Source: Mycobacterium sp.
GTDB lineage: Bacteria; Actinomycetota; Actinomycetes; Mycobacteriales; Mycobacteriaceae
Direction: 5' to 3'
Assembly (NCBI GenBank): GCA_003987775.1
Contig: RXJD01000021.1
Span: 124,001 to 188,000, forward strand
Length of the DNA stretch: 64,000 bases
Under the pieces are notes generated by a model. It saw nothing but the letters and a program-made list of their open reading frames with translations. It had not been told where the DNA came from and made no database searches. Position 1 is the first letter of the stretch. Each line of letters starts with the position of its first letter. Below, piece by piece: positions 1 through 9,229 of this stretch. A program made the translations under genes and the position numbers.

Positions 1-9
1 GGCACACAC

Positions 10-657
10 ATGGAGGTTGAGACTAACCATGACCCGAGATGGCGGCCGCCCCAAGATGTCCGGCGTGGAGTTCATCTCGTGATCGACGAGCAGGTCCAAG
101 ACGATGCCCTCACCGACACCGACACCGACACCGATGCTGACACCGCCGGCCCGACCCCGCGCCGGAACTGGTTGCGCCGCTGGCCGCGCATCGTCATAGC
201 GTCATCGCTGGCGGCCGCGGCGGTCCTCGCCGGCGTGCTGTACTTCACCCAGTACCGGACCGACCGCCAGGTAGACCGTGACGCCGTCATCAAACCGCTG
301 ATCGCCGCGGCCTCCGACGGGGCCGTGGCACTACTGTCGTATGGGCCGGAGAGGCTGGACAGTGATTTCACGGCCGCGAAGTCGCACCTGACCGGTGAAT
401 TCCTTAGCTATTACGGCAAATTCGCCGATGAGATACTGGTGCCCGCGGCCAGGGTTCGAGCTGTCCGCGCGAGCGCTTCGGTGCTGCAGGCTGCAGTGGT
501 CGAGGTGCACCCCGAATCGGCGAGGGTCCTGCTGTTCGTGAACCAGACGACGTCGAGCAAGGGCGCACCCGAACCGCTTCAGACGGCCAGCAGCGTCATG
601 GTCGGCCTGACCAAATCCGACCGCGGGTGGCTCATCTCCGCGTTCGAACCGATCTGA
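10..657 (+). CDS. Mce-associated membrane protein
   Basis: Single-pass membrane protein of the Mce-associated (Mas/Mam) type. These accompany Mce lipid/sterol import complexes and are thought to stabilise them. A short cytoplasmic N-terminus with a TD-dipeptide run (about residues 35-45) and a basic stretch precedes one transmembrane helix (about 59-80). An extracytoplasmic domain of about 130 residues follows, of the VirB8/NTF2-like shape usual for the family. The reading frame is open to the window edge, so the true start could lie outside. A GTG at position 79 preceded by TGGAG is an alternative start. An mce operon would be expected just left of the window; this is inference from family context. 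Confidence 0.82.
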   Translation: MEVETNHDPRWRPPQDVRRGVHLVIDEQVQDDALTDTDTDTDADTAGPTPRRNWLRRWPRIVIASSLAAAAVLAGVLYFTQYRTDRQVDRDAVIKPLIAAASDGAVALLSYGPERLDSDFTAAKSHLTGEFLSYYGKFADEILVPAARVRAVRASASVLQAAVVEVHPESARVLLFVNQTTSSKGAPEPLQTASSVMVGLTKSDRGWLISAFEPI

Positions 658-726
658 ACTGCCGTGTGATCCCCTTTCGGGAACGAACACGTCAGGAAAG
701 AACTCGTCGGGAAGGAAGGAACGTCG

Positions 727-1587
727 GTGCCCGCGCCAGCACGAGAACACGAACTGCGTGAAACCGGCACCGCGGTCGGCAATCTGCGTTATTACGACTG
801 TGGTGTCGGTGACGCCCCGGTGGTGCTCTTCCTGCACGGCTCGGGGCCGGGAGTCACCGGGTGGCGCAACTTCCGCGGCATCCTGCCCGCCTTCGCCGAG
901 CACTTCCGCTGCTTGATCCTGGAATTCCCGGGGTTCGGTGTCACCGACGATTTCGGCGGACACCCGATGATCGCGGCGCAAGGCGTTGTGGCGCCGTTCC
1001 TGGACGCGCTGGGCCTGGATCGGGTTCATATCGTGGGCAACTCGATGGGCGGCGGTGTCGGCATCAACTTTGCCATCGGGCACCCGGGCCGGATCGGCCG
1101 GTTGGTGACGATCGGCGGCATCGGCGTCAACACCTTCAGCCCCGGCCCGAGCGAAGGCATCCGATTGCTGCAGGAGTTCACCGAGGACCCCACCCGGCAG
1201 CGCTTGATCGACTGGCTCAAGTCGATGGTCTATGACCAATCGCTGGTGACCGACGAGTTGATCGAGGAACGCTGGAATCTGGCCACCGACCCGGAGACGC
1301 TGGCCTCGGCACGCCGCATGTACGGCAAGGCCGCTTTCGCCACGATGATGACGGCGATGGCTGCCAGCGACCGACCGCTGCCGTGGGCCGTCATGCACAA
1401 GGTCGCCGCACCCACCCTGCTGACCTGGGGCCGGGATGACCGCGTGAGTCCCCTTGACATGTCGATCATTCCGATGCGGACCATCCCCAACGCGGAACTG
1501 CACGTGTTCCCCAACTGCGGCCACTGGGCCATGATCGAGGCCAAGGAAGCGTTCGAGAGCACCGTCCTGGCGTTCCTGTCCCGCTGA
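727..1587 (+). CDS. alpha/beta hydrolase, HsaD/MhpC-like C-C bond hydrolase
   Basis: 286-aa alpha/beta-hydrolase resembling meta-cleavage product hydrolases (BphD, MhpC, HsaD), which split the C-C bond of ring-opened dienoates. Visible elements are the oxyanion HGSGPG motif (37-42), nucleophile elbow GNSMGG with Ser106, an acidic residue in GRDD (237/238) and His266 in CGHW. Length is normal for HsaD-type enzymes (about 285-290). The GTG start follows a GGAAGGA-like ribosome site. An HsaA- and an HsaC-like gene lie about 6 kb downstream, so the three could act in one aromatic-ring pathway. A simple ester hydrolase is the main alternative. Confidence 0.8.
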   Translation: MPAPAREHELRETGTAVGNLRYYDCGVGDAPVVLFLHGSGPGVTGWRNFRGILPAFAEHFRCLILEFPGFGVTDDFGGHPMIAAQGVVAPFLDALGLDRVHIVGNSMGGGVGINFAIGHPGRIGRLVTIGGIGVNTFSPGPSEGIRLLQEFTEDPTRQRLIDWLKSMVYDQSLVTDELIEERWNLATDPETLASARRMYGKAAFATMMTAMAASDRPLPWAVMHKVAAPTLLTWGRDDRVSPLDMSIIPMRTIPNAELHVFPNCGHWAMIEAKEAFESTVLAFLSR

Positions 1588-1616
1588 CTGGCGGGTCCTG
1601 GCAGTTCCCGAGTTAC

Positions 1617-2408
1617 CTATTGCCGGCCGAGCAGTTGCTGAAGCATACGGTGCGCGCCCAGCACGATCGCGGCGCGGTCCGGCCCGCTGCCCTGTTGCAC
1701 CCGTGCGGCGTTGTCCCCCGCTATCAACACCGGGCCGGCTGCCAGGTTAGCCAGTGCCTGGCGGGCGACGTCTGCCGGCTCGGAGACGGCCAGCCCCGGG
1801 ATGTCGAAGTTCAGCCCGACCCGCGCCATCGCCGGGGTGCGGGTGACACCGAGCAGCACTTCGAGGACGTCGACACCGTGTTCGCGCAGTTCGAGCCACA
1901 GGCTCTCGGCGAACAACCGGCTGAACGCCTTGACCCCGGTGTACACCGACTGCCGCATCGAACCGTGCGTGCCGGCGATCGAACCGATCAGCACTATCCC
2001 GCCCCGACCGCGGCTGCGCATGGGTCGGGCGAAATGCTGGACGAGTTCCAGCATTCGGGTCACATTGAGGTCGATCACCTGGCCGAATCGCTCAAGGTCG
2101 GCGTCCAGGAACGGTTCACTGCAGGTGTTGGCCCCGGCGTTGTAGATCAGCAGACCGATTTCGAGATCAGCAGTCTCGCTCATGATCCTCGAAATCGATT
2201 CAGGATCAACAAGATCCACGGCCAGGGTACGTACCTGGGCGCCGAGCTCGCGGCACCGCGACGCGGTTTCGTCGAGCGGCCCCGGCTTACGCGCGATCAG
2301 TACGAGATCGACACCGTCACCGGCCAACTGCGCGGCGAACTCGGCGCCCACTCCCTCCGAGCCGCCCGCGATCACCGCCCAAGGGCCATACTTGGTTGTG
2401 TCGATCAC
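1617..2408 (-). CDS. short-chain dehydrogenase/reductase (SDR)
   Basis: 263-aa classical-type SDR. The cofactor site is GGSEGVG (15-21), an unusual form of TGxxxGxG in which Thr is Gly; the structural NAG is at 90-92. Catalytic Ser143, Tyr156 and Lys160 are all present. The GTG start at 2408 is chosen because AAGGAG lies just upstream and alignment-like similarity begins there. It lies 10 bp after the mycofactocin-type SDR gene in the same direction, so the two are probably co-transcribed. Its stop is 29 bp from that of the convergent HsaD-like gene. The substrate is not evident; a hydroxysteroid or other alicyclic alcohol is suggested by context. Confidence 0.85.
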   Translation of the reverse strand: MIDTTKYGPWAVIAGGSEGVGAEFAAQLAGDGVDLVLIARKPGPLDETASRCRELGAQVRTLAVDLVDPESISRIMSETADLEIGLLIYNAGANTCSEPFLDADLERFGQVIDLNVTRMLELVQHFARPMRSRGRGGIVLIGSIAGTHGSMRQSVYTGVKAFSRLFAESLWLELREHGVDVLEVLLGVTRTPAMARVGLNFDIPGLAVSEPADVARQALANLAAGPVLIAGDNAARVQQGSGPDRAAIVLGAHRMLQQLLGRQ

Positions 2409-2418
2409 GCCCTTCTCC

Positions 2419-3252
2419 TTATCGCGCAGTGGCACCGGCGTCAACCGGCAGAGTCGCCGCGGTGATGTAGCGCGCCTCGTCGGAGGCCAGGAACAGCGCG
2501 GCATTGGCGACATCGACCGGGTCCACCCAGGGCACGGCAAGCAGATTCATGCCTCGGGCGGCCTCGGCGAACTCGGCGCGGGTGGGTGACCGGTCCAGAT
2601 CCGGCCGGAAGGCGCTGCTGACCGCGTCGTTCTGGATGAGCGGGGTGTCGACGTTGGTGGGGTGGACACAGTTCACCCGCACCCGGTGCCGCGCCAGATC
2701 GTGGGCCAGGCTGCGCATCAGGCCGACCACACCGTGTTTTGCCGCCGTGTAATGCGCGACGCCGACCAGACCGCGCATGCCGGCGATGGAGTTGGTCAGG
2801 ATGATGGCGCCGGCGCCACGTGCGATCAGATGCGGCGCACCCACCCGGCACGTGTGCCACACCCCGGTGAGGTTGACGTCGAGCATTGTGCGCCATGCCT
2901 TTTCGTCCATATCCACCGCCATGGCGCGGGAGGTGATCCCCGCGGTCGCGCACACCACATCCAAGCCGCCGAACCGCTGCGCGCCGCGATCGGCCGCCGC
3001 CGCCATGGTGGCGAGATCGCGCACGTCGACGATTTCGGCGTGCACCTTGGCGCCGGCCTCGCGCACCAACCGGGCGGTCTCGTCGAGATCTGCCGGGCTG
3101 CTGTGCGGGACGACGACGGTCTCGATCGGGGCGCACACATCCAGCGCCACGATGTCAGCGCCTTCCTGGGCGAACCGCACGGCCTGCGCTCGGCCGATCC
3201 CCCGGGCCGCCCCGGTGATCAGCGCGACCTTGCCGGCCAATCGTCCACTCAT
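2419..3252 (-). CDS. mycofactocin-coupled SDR family oxidoreductase
   Basis: 277-aa SDR with TGAARGIG (13-20), Ser155, Tyr168 and Lys172. It carries the hallmarks of the mycofactocin-associated SDR subfamily: an inserted segment around residues 41-66 (ADLDETARLV) after the Rossmann acidic residue, and the AAKHGVVGLMR and VHPTNVDTP signatures. Members bind NAD(H) tightly and pass electrons to the peptide cofactor mycofactocin rather than exchanging NAD freely (established for the family). It sits between a ferredoxin gene and another SDR on the same strand. The substrate is probably a secondary alcohol in ring catabolism, by inference. Confidence 0.9.
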   Translation of the reverse strand: MSGRLAGKVALITGAARGIGRAQAVRFAQEGADIVALDVCAPIETVVVPHSSPADLDETARLVREAGAKVHAEIVDVRDLATMAAAADRGAQRFGGLDVVCATAGITSRAMAVDMDEKAWRTMLDVNLTGVWHTCRVGAPHLIARGAGAIILTNSIAGMRGLVGVAHYTAAKHGVVGLMRSLAHDLARHRVRVNCVHPTNVDTPLIQNDAVSSAFRPDLDRSPTRAEFAEAARGMNLLAVPWVDPVDVANAALFLASDEARYITAATLPVDAGATAR

Positions 3253-3271
3253 GTCGCTCTCTTTTGGTCTG

Positions 3272-3589
3272 TCAGAACTCGATGGATACGGCTTCGGAGA
3301 CCGGGCGAGCCTGACAGCCGAGAATCAGGCCCTCCGCCCGTTCTTCAGGTCCCAGGATGTCGCAACTGGCCATCCGCACCTCGCCCGAGACCAGAGTCGC
3401 CACACAAGAACCGCAATGCCCCTCCCGGCAGGAGTGGGGAACGTCGATTCCGGCGTCGAGCATCGTGTCGACCAGGCTCTGATCGCGGGGCCAGCGCAGC
3501 CGATGCTGCTGACCGTCCAAGTCGACCTGCACGTCAGCGGCATCCGTACGGGCGGGCACCGTGACGCCACGTTCTGCGGATTCTCGCAT
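3272..3589 (-). CDS. plant-type [2Fe-2S] ferredoxin domain protein
   Basis: 105-aa electron carrier. The cluster ligands are Cys54, Cys59, Cys62 and Cys92 (C-x4-C-x2-C-x29-C), within CREGHCGSC and a C-terminal GCQARP, as in the ferredoxin domain of KshB-type reductases. It is a free ferredoxin with no FAD/NAD domain, so it needs a separate reductase. It lies 19 bp upstream of the mycofactocin-type SDR gene, in the same direction. Plausible clients are a Rieske oxygenase or an electron sink for the SDR; neither is shown. A GTG at residue 9 is an alternative start. Confidence 0.88.
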   Translation of the reverse strand: MRESAERGVTVPARTDAADVQVDLDGQQHRLRWPRDQSLVDTMLDAGIDVPHSCREGHCGSCVATLVSGEVRMASCDILGPEERAEGLILGCQARPVSEAVSIEF

Positions 3590-3719
3590 GGGGCGATTGT
3601 GCCCACGTGCTCGCGCGATACGACGAAGGGTTTCCGATGGCCGGGATGCGCACGGTCTGGCGTCCGGTCACCGGGACGCCTCAACGGGCGGTCGGGGGCC
3701 AGAACCTAAGGTGGATCGC

Positions 3720-5336
3720 GTGACGAGTGAAGTGGTGCGAGCGGATGTGGACGTCGCGGTTGTCGGCGCAGGCTTTGCGGGTCTCTATGCGCTGCATAAG
3801 CTTCGGTCCGAAGGCTTGACCGTCAGAGTATTCGAGGCCGGTCCCGATATCGGTGGCACCTGGTACTTCAACCGGTATCCCGGGGCGCGCTGCGACGTCG
3901 AGAGCGTCGACTACTGCTATTCGTTCTCCGATGAGCTGCAACAGGAATGGGACTGGAAAGAGAAGTACGCCACCCAGGGCGAGATCCTGCAGTACATCAA
4001 TTGGGTGGCCGATCGGCTGGATCTGCGCCGCGACATCACCCTGAACACCCGGGTGCGCTCTGCCGTGCTCGACGAGGAGAGCCGGCGCTGGACGGTGACC
4101 ACCGATACCGGAGAACGTGTTTCGGCACGTTTCTGCGTGATGGCCACCGGCCCCTTGTCGGCGGCGATGACCCCGCCGTTCCCCGGGCTGGACACCTTTG
4201 CCGGGGAGATCTACCACACTGCCGCCTGGCCGCACGAGGCGGTGGACTTCACCGGTAAGCGGGTAGCCGTCATCGGCACGGGATCGTCCGGCATCCAGTC
4301 GATCCCGCTGATCGCCGAGCAGGCCGAACAGCTCTTTGTCTTTCAGCGCACGCCGAATTACAGTGTGCCCGCGGGGAATCGGCCGCTCACCGACTCCGAA
4401 CGGGCCGAGATCAAGGCCACTTATCCCGAGCGACGCCGCATGTCCTGGCGCAGCGGCGGCGGCTCACCGCACACCGCCCATCCGAAGTTGACTATGCAGG
4501 CCAGCCCCCAGGAGCGGCAACTGGCGTTCCAGACGCGCTGGGATCACGGTGGTGTGCTGTTCTCGAAAACCTTCGCCGACCAGATGATCGATCCGGTCGC
4601 CAACGCGGAGGCGCGCAAGTTCTACGAGGAGAAGATCCGCGCGGTCATCGACGATCCGGCATTGGCCGAACTGTTGATCCCCAACGACCACCCGATCGGC
4701 ACCAAGCGAATCTGCACCGACACCAACTACTTCCAGACGTTCAACCGCGCAAACGTCGAACTTGTCAGCGTGCGCAACACGCCGATCATCTCGGTGGACC
4801 CGACCGGGATCAACACCAGCGCCGCCCACTACGACCTGGATGCGATCGTGCTGGCGACCGGCTTCGACGCGATGACCGGAGCGCTGGCCAAGATCGATAT
4901 CGTCGGGCGCGGCGGAGCGCGGCTGAGCGAGAGCTGGGCCAACGGTCCACGCAGCTACCTCGGGATCGGGGTCGACGGGTTCCCCAACGTGTTCGTAGTG
5001 TGCGGACCCGGGGCGCCGGCGGTGCTGGCCAATATGGTGCTGCACGCCGAAGCACACGTGAACTGGATCGCCGACTGCATCCGCTATCTCGACGATCACG
5101 GCTACGTCTGGATCGAGGCCACCACCGACGCCGTCGACGACTGGGTCGCCGAATGCGCCCGCCGGGCCGAGGCCAGCCTGTTCACCCAGGCCAACTCCTG
5201 GTACCTAGGCGCCAACGTGCCCGGCAAGCCCCGGGTATTCATGCTCTTCGTCGGCGGATTCGGAGCGTATCTCGACATCTGCAGAGAGGTCGCCGACGCC
5301 GGATACAAGGGTTTCGAGCTGATCAAGGCAACGTGA
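3720..5336 (+). CDS. Baeyer-Villiger flavin monooxygenase
   Basis: 538-aa class B flavoprotein of the cyclohexanone/cyclopentadecanone monooxygenase type. It would insert one O2-derived oxygen next to a ketone to give an ester or lactone, using FAD and NADPH. It shows GAGFAG for FAD (16-21), GGTWYFNRYPGARCD (45-59), the Baeyer-Villiger fingerprint F160-x-G-x3-H166-x3-W170-P171, and the NADPH motif GTGSSG (186-191). The GTG at 3720 is preferred because AAGGTGG precedes it by 5 nt. The stop overlaps the ATG of the next SDR, so the two are translationally coupled. The partner SDR could make the ketone substrate or process the product. Confidence 0.92.
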   Translation: MTSEVVRADVDVAVVGAGFAGLYALHKLRSEGLTVRVFEAGPDIGGTWYFNRYPGARCDVESVDYCYSFSDELQQEWDWKEKYATQGEILQYINWVADRLDLRRDITLNTRVRSAVLDEESRRWTVTTDTGERVSARFCVMATGPLSAAMTPPFPGLDTFAGEIYHTAAWPHEAVDFTGKRVAVIGTGSSGIQSIPLIAEQAEQLFVFQRTPNYSVPAGNRPLTDSERAEIKATYPERRRMSWRSGGGSPHTAHPKLTMQASPQERQLAFQTRWDHGGVLFSKTFADQMIDPVANAEARKFYEEKIRAVIDDPALAELLIPNDHPIGTKRICTDTNYFQTFNRANVELVSVRNTPIISVDPTGINTSAAHYDLDAIVLATGFDAMTGALAKIDIVGRGGARLSESWANGPRSYLGIGVDGFPNVFVVCGPGAPAVLANMVLHAEAHVNWIADCIRYLDDHGYVWIEATTDAVDDWVAECARRAEASLFTQANSWYLGANVPGKPRVFMLFVGGFGAYLDICREVADAGYKGFELIKAT

Positions 5337-6136
5337 TGACCGACCTGCGCGGTCGCGTAGTGCTGGTGACCGGCGCCGGCCGCGGCACCGGCCGTTGTCA
5401 CTGCGAGCGGTTCGCCGAGGAAGGCGCCGATGTCATCGCGGTGGATCGCCACGCCGCGGCAGCCGATCTCGAGCAGACCGCTGTCGCAGTGACCCGGCAC
5501 GGCCGTCGGGCCGTGACGGCACTGGCCGACGTCCGCGACCTCGGTGCGCTCATGGCCGCCGTGGACGTCGGCGTCGCCGAACTCGGCCGTCTCGACATCG
5601 TGGTCGCCAACGCCGGCATCCATACCTCGGGCGCGCCGGCCTGGGAACTCACACCGGAGAGCTGGCAACAGACCCTGGACATCAATCTGACCGGCGTCTG
5701 GCACACCGTCAAAGCCACCGTCCCCCGCCTTGGAGACGACGGCGGATCGATCATCATCATCAGCTCCACCAACGGTATTCGCGGTAGCGCAGGCTCCGCC
5801 CATTACACCGCCAGCAAGCACGCGGTGGTGGGCCTGGCCCGCACCCTGGCCAACGAACTCGGGTCGCGGGGCATCCGGGTCAACACCGTGCACCCCGGGG
5901 CGGTAGGCACCCCCATGGTCCTCAACGAGGCGACGTACAGGAGGCTGCGGCCGGATCTGGCGGAGCCCACGGCCGCCGACGCCGCCGAGGTGCTCCAGGC
6001 ACGCAACCTGTTGCCGGTGCCGTGGGTGGAGTCCGTCGACGTAGCCAACGCGGCGCTCTTCCTGGCGTCCGACCAGGCCCGCTACATCACCGGCACCCAG
6101 TTGGTCGTCGACGCCGGTTTGACGGCGAAAGCCTAG
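5336..6136 (+). CDS. mycofactocin-coupled SDR family oxidoreductase
   Basis: 266-aa SDR whose ATG overlaps the stop of the Baeyer-Villiger gene. It shows TGAGRGTG (12-19), the subfamily insert with AADLEQTAVAV (41-51), NAG at 92-94, Tyr157 and Lys161, and the ASKHAVVGLAR signature. The VNTVHPGAVGTPM segment also matches the mycofactocin-linked family. This makes it the second such enzyme within 4 kb. The natural inference is oxidation of an alcohol to the ketone used by the monooxygenase, with electrons leaving through mycofactocin. Confidence 0.88.
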   Translation: MTDLRGRVVLVTGAGRGTGRCHCERFAEEGADVIAVDRHAAAADLEQTAVAVTRHGRRAVTALADVRDLGALMAAVDVGVAELGRLDIVVANAGIHTSGAPAWELTPESWQQTLDINLTGVWHTVKATVPRLGDDGGSIIIISSTNGIRGSAGSAHYTASKHAVVGLARTLANELGSRGIRVNTVHPGAVGTPMVLNEATYRRLRPDLAEPTAADAAEVLQARNLLPVPWVESVDVANAALFLASDQARYITGTQLVVDAGLTAKA

Positions 6137-6140
6137 GCGG

Positions 6141-7004
6141 ATGGGCGTCTATGTGGTCACCGGTTCGGCCTCGGGTATGGGTCGCGCGACCACCGAGAAG
6201 CTCCGCGCCGCGGGCCATCGCGTGATCGGTGTCGATATCAAGGACGCCGAGGTCATCGCCGACCTGTCGACGAGCGCCGGAAGGACCGCCGCAGCCAATG
6301 CGGTGTTGGCCGCCACCGACGGCCGCATGGACGGTGCGGTGTTGGCCGCGGGCCTGGGCCCCAGCGGGGACGCGTCGAATGTGCCCCGGATCCTGGCGGT
6401 GAATTTTCTGGGTGTCGCCGAATTGGCCGAGTCCTGGCGGCCGGCGCTCGCTGCCGCGGGCAATGCGAAAGTTGTTGTGGTCAGCAGTAATTCCACGACC
6501 ACGATGCCGGCTGTGCCGAGGCGCGCGATACGGGCGCTGCTGCGCCGCGATGTCGACGCCGCCCACCGGGCGGTCCGGCCGTTCCGGTCGGTGGCCCCTT
6601 CCATGGCCTACGGCGCGTCGAAGATCGCGGTGTCGCGCTGGGTGCGGCGCACCGCGGTCACACCCGAGTGGGCCGCCGCCGGAATCCGGTTGAATGCGAT
6701 CGCGCCCGGGGCGATCTGGACCCCGCTGCTGCAGCAGCAGTTGGCGAAGCCGCGTGACGCCAGAGCGGTGCGCTCATTCCCGGTGCCGGTCCGTACCTTC
6801 GGCGACCCGGCGCACATCGCGGACTGGATGGTGTTCATGCTGTCCGATGCAGCCGACTTCCTCTGCGGCAGTGTCATTTTCGTCGACGGCGGTTCGGACG
6901 CATACTTCCGTTCCGACGATTGGCCGCAGCGGGTCCCGGCCAGGCAATTGGCGCGCTACCTGTGGCTCATGGCCACGTTCCGACATCGCGGGTCGGCCCC
7001 ATAG
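6141..7004 (+). CDS. SDR, 3-alpha-hydroxysteroid dehydrogenase-like
   Basis: 287-aa SDR that starts 4 bp after the preceding SDR. It shows TGSASGMG (7-14), a short Rossmann segment with D32, and Tyr157-x3-Lys161 in a YGASK motif. The overall plan has little between the first beta-strands and a long region before the catalytic Tyr, resembling 3-alpha-hydroxysteroid dehydrogenase/carbonyl reductases. The C-terminal tail after FVDGGSD (about 251-257) is unusually long and basic. It is co-directional with the BVMO and the mycofactocin-type SDR, so the three form a likely operon. Confidence 0.83.
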   Translation: MGVYVVTGSASGMGRATTEKLRAAGHRVIGVDIKDAEVIADLSTSAGRTAAANAVLAATDGRMDGAVLAAGLGPSGDASNVPRILAVNFLGVAELAESWRPALAAAGNAKVVVVSSNSTTTMPAVPRRAIRALLRRDVDAAHRAVRPFRSVAPSMAYGASKIAVSRWVRRTAVTPEWAAAGIRLNAIAPGAIWTPLLQQQLAKPRDARAVRSFPVPVRTFGDPAHIADWMVFMLSDAADFLCGSVIFVDGGSDAYFRSDDWPQRVPARQLARYLWLMATFRHRGSAP

Positions 7005-7130
7005 ACCGCGGTGCACCTGTGGAGGTAGACCTGAAGCATCGGTTTTCCGTCCGCTCACCGGGATCGGCGACAGGACGGCGCACGGACTGCGGTACACCAG
7101 AAACAGACCCACACACGTAAGGAAGAAAGC

Positions 7131-8312
7131 ATGAGCGAGCGGGTACTCGACCGATTGACGGATTTGGCCGACCAGCTGCGCGAGCAGGGCGCCGAGGCCG
7201 AGAAGATCGGCAGGCTCACCGACGACAGCGTCAAGATGATGAAGACAACCGGTCTGATCCGGATGTTGCAGCCCAAGAGCCACGGCGGACTCGAAGTCCA
7301 TCCCCGGGATTTCGCCGAGACCACGATGGCCACCGCGGCACTGGACCCCGCCGCCGGCTGGATCGTGGGCGTGGTGGGTGTACACCCCTATCAGCTGACC
7401 TACGCCGACCCCAAGGTGGCCGAGGAGATCTGGGCTGACGACGTCGACACCTGGGTCGCCTCGCCCTACGCGCCACAGGGTGTCGCGAGGCCGGTGGACG
7501 GCGGCTACATCTTCAACGGCCGCTGGCAGTTCAGCTCGGGCACCGACCACTGTGACTGGATCATCCTGGGTGCGATGCTCGGCGACAGCGACGGCAAGCC
7601 GCTGATGCCGCCGCAGATGCTGCACATGATCCTGCCTCGCAAAGATTACGAGATCGTCGAGGATTCGTGGAATGTGGTGGGGCTGCGGGGAACCGGCTCC
7701 AAGGACGTCATCGTCAGGGACGCGTTCGTGCCGACCTACCGCACCATGGACGCCACGAAGGTGATGGATGGAACGGCCCAGCGCGAGGCCGGCATGACCG
7801 AGACGCTGTACCTGATGCCGTGGTCGACGATGTTCCCACTGGGCATCTCCTCGGCCACCATCGGCATCGCCGAAGGAGCCCTTGCCGCACACCTGGCCTA
7901 CCAGCGCGAGCGGGTCGGCGCCACCGGCACCGCCATCAAGGACGACCCCTACGTGATGTACGCCATCGGTGAAGCCGCCGCCGACATCAATGCCGCCCGC
8001 CAGGAACTGCTGGCCAATGCCGACCGCATCTACGACATGGTCGACTCCGGCAGGGAGGTCTCGTTCGAGGACCGCGCCGCGGGCCGGCGCACCCAGATCC
8101 GGGCGGTGTGGCGCGCGGTGTCGGCGGTCGACGAGATCTTCGCCCGCTCCGGCGGCAACGCAGCACGGATGGACAAGCCGCTGCAACGGTACTGGCGCGA
8201 TGTGCACGTCGGTCAGATGCACGCGATCCACGTCCCGGGCACGGTGTTCCATGCGGCGTCGCTGAGTTCGCTCGGTATCGACCCGCAGGGTCCACTGCGC
8301 GCGATGATCTAG
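7131..8312 (+). CDS. flavin-dependent monooxygenase oxygenase component, HsaA-like
   Basis: 393-aa acyl-CoA-dehydrogenase-fold hydroxylase. HsaA in mycobacteria is about 394 aa and ortho-hydroxylates the phenolic ring of 3-HSA, using reduced flavin from the small reductase HsaB. The length, the N-terminal helical segment, FNGRWQFSSGTDHCDWI (about 125-141) and a GLRGTGSKDV core fit this class. No HsaB-like reductase is beside it. The start follows AAGGAAGAAAGC. It lies directly upstream of an extradiol dioxygenase, the enzyme that uses the catechol product. This is probably a paralogue of the chromosomal cholesterol enzyme rather than HsaA itself; the substrate is inferred. Confidence 0.87.
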   Translation: MSERVLDRLTDLADQLREQGAEAEKIGRLTDDSVKMMKTTGLIRMLQPKSHGGLEVHPRDFAETTMATAALDPAAGWIVGVVGVHPYQLTYADPKVAEEIWADDVDTWVASPYAPQGVARPVDGGYIFNGRWQFSSGTDHCDWIILGAMLGDSDGKPLMPPQMLHMILPRKDYEIVEDSWNVVGLRGTGSKDVIVRDAFVPTYRTMDATKVMDGTAQREAGMTETLYLMPWSTMFPLGISSATIGIAEGALAAHLAYQRERVGATGTAIKDDPYVMYAIGEAAADINAARQELLANADRIYDMVDSGREVSFEDRAAGRRTQIRAVWRAVSAVDEIFARSGGNAARMDKPLQRYWRDVHVGQMHAIHVPGTVFHAASLSSLGIDPQGPLRAMI

Positions 8313-8320
8313 GGAATTCC

Positions 8321-9229
8321 ATGAGTGAACTGAAAAGCCTTGGTTACATCACTGTTTCGACGAACGACATCGACCGCTGGCGCCAGTTCGCCTTCGGCGT
8401 ACTGGGATTCGCCGAAGGCAAAGGGCCGGACCCGTCCGCGCTGTACCTGCGACTGGACGAGCGCGCGGCACGGATCATCGTGGTACCCGGCGAGAGCGAC
8501 CGCATCCTGACTGTCGGATGGGAGGTGCGAGACCACGCCGCGTTGGAGCGGGTCAAGTCCGCCCTGGACGGCGCGGGTGTGCCCTTCAAGCAACTGTCGC
8601 TGCAGGATGCCGACGAGCGTCGGGTGGAAGAGGCCATCCTCTTCGAGGATCCCGCCGGGACCACCGTGGAGGTGTTCCACGGTGCGGTGCTCGATCACAG
8701 CCCAGTTGTCACCCCGTTCGGTGCGAAGTTCGTCACCGGCGATCAGGGCCTCGGTCATGTCGTGGTTCCGGCCACAGATCCCAACGGGCTCGTCGAGTTC
8801 TACACCGAGGTGCTGGGCTTCCGTTCCCGCGGCGCGTTCCGGGTACCGGTGCCACCGGAATTCGGGCCGGTGCGGGTGCGCTTCCTCGGTATCAACGAAC
8901 GTCACCACAGTCTGGCGATCTGCCCGGCCGCACACCTGCGCGACCCCGGCCTGGTGCACGTCATGGTGGAGGTCGACACCCTGGACGCGGTTGGTCAGGC
9001 TCTGGACCGGGTGAACGCCGAAGGGTTCCAACTGTCCTCGACGCTCGGCCGGCACACCAACGACAAGATGGTGTCGTTCTACGTCCGCGCCCCCGGCGAC
9101 TGGGACATCGAGTTCGGCACCGACGGCATGCGGGTCGACGAAACCTATTACACGGCAGAGGAAATCACCGCTGACAGCTACTGGGGACATCAGTGGGTCA
9201 GCGACCTGCCGGCGGCGATGCTGCCGTGA
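8321..9229 (+). CDS. extradiol ring-cleavage dioxygenase, HsaC-like
   Basis: 302-aa type I (vicinal-oxygen-chelate fold) extradiol dioxygenase. It has two repeated glyoxalase-like modules, with the active site in the second. The iron ligands are clear: His146 (GLGHVV), His213 (VHVMVEV) and Glu264 (WDIEFGTDG), near the positions reported for HsaC (about 145, 215, 266). It would open a catechol produced by the upstream HsaA-like enzyme. It starts 8 bp after that gene, and its TGA overlaps the GTG of the next gene. A 2,3-dihydroxybiphenyl dioxygenase is the nearest alternative class. Confidence 0.9.
   Translation: MSELKSLGYITVSTNDIDRWRQFAFGVLGFAEGKGPDPSALYLRLDERAARIIVVPGESDRILTVGWEVRDHAALERVKSALDGAGVPFKQLSLQDADERRVEEAILFEDPAGTTVEVFHGAVLDHSPVVTPFGAKFVTGDQGLGHVVVPATDPNGLVEFYTEVLGFRSRGAFRVPVPPEFGPVRVRFLGINERHHSLAICPAAHLRDPGLVHVMVEVDTLDAVGQALDRVNAEGFQLSSTLGRHTNDKMVSFYVRAPGDWDIEFGTDGMRVDETYYTAEEITADSYWGHQWVSDLPAAMLP

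Noticed and set aside
331..1524. 397-codon open frame on the minus strand
   Set aside because: Antisense to the HsaD-like hydrolase, whose catalytic motifs are intact; no recognisable protein.
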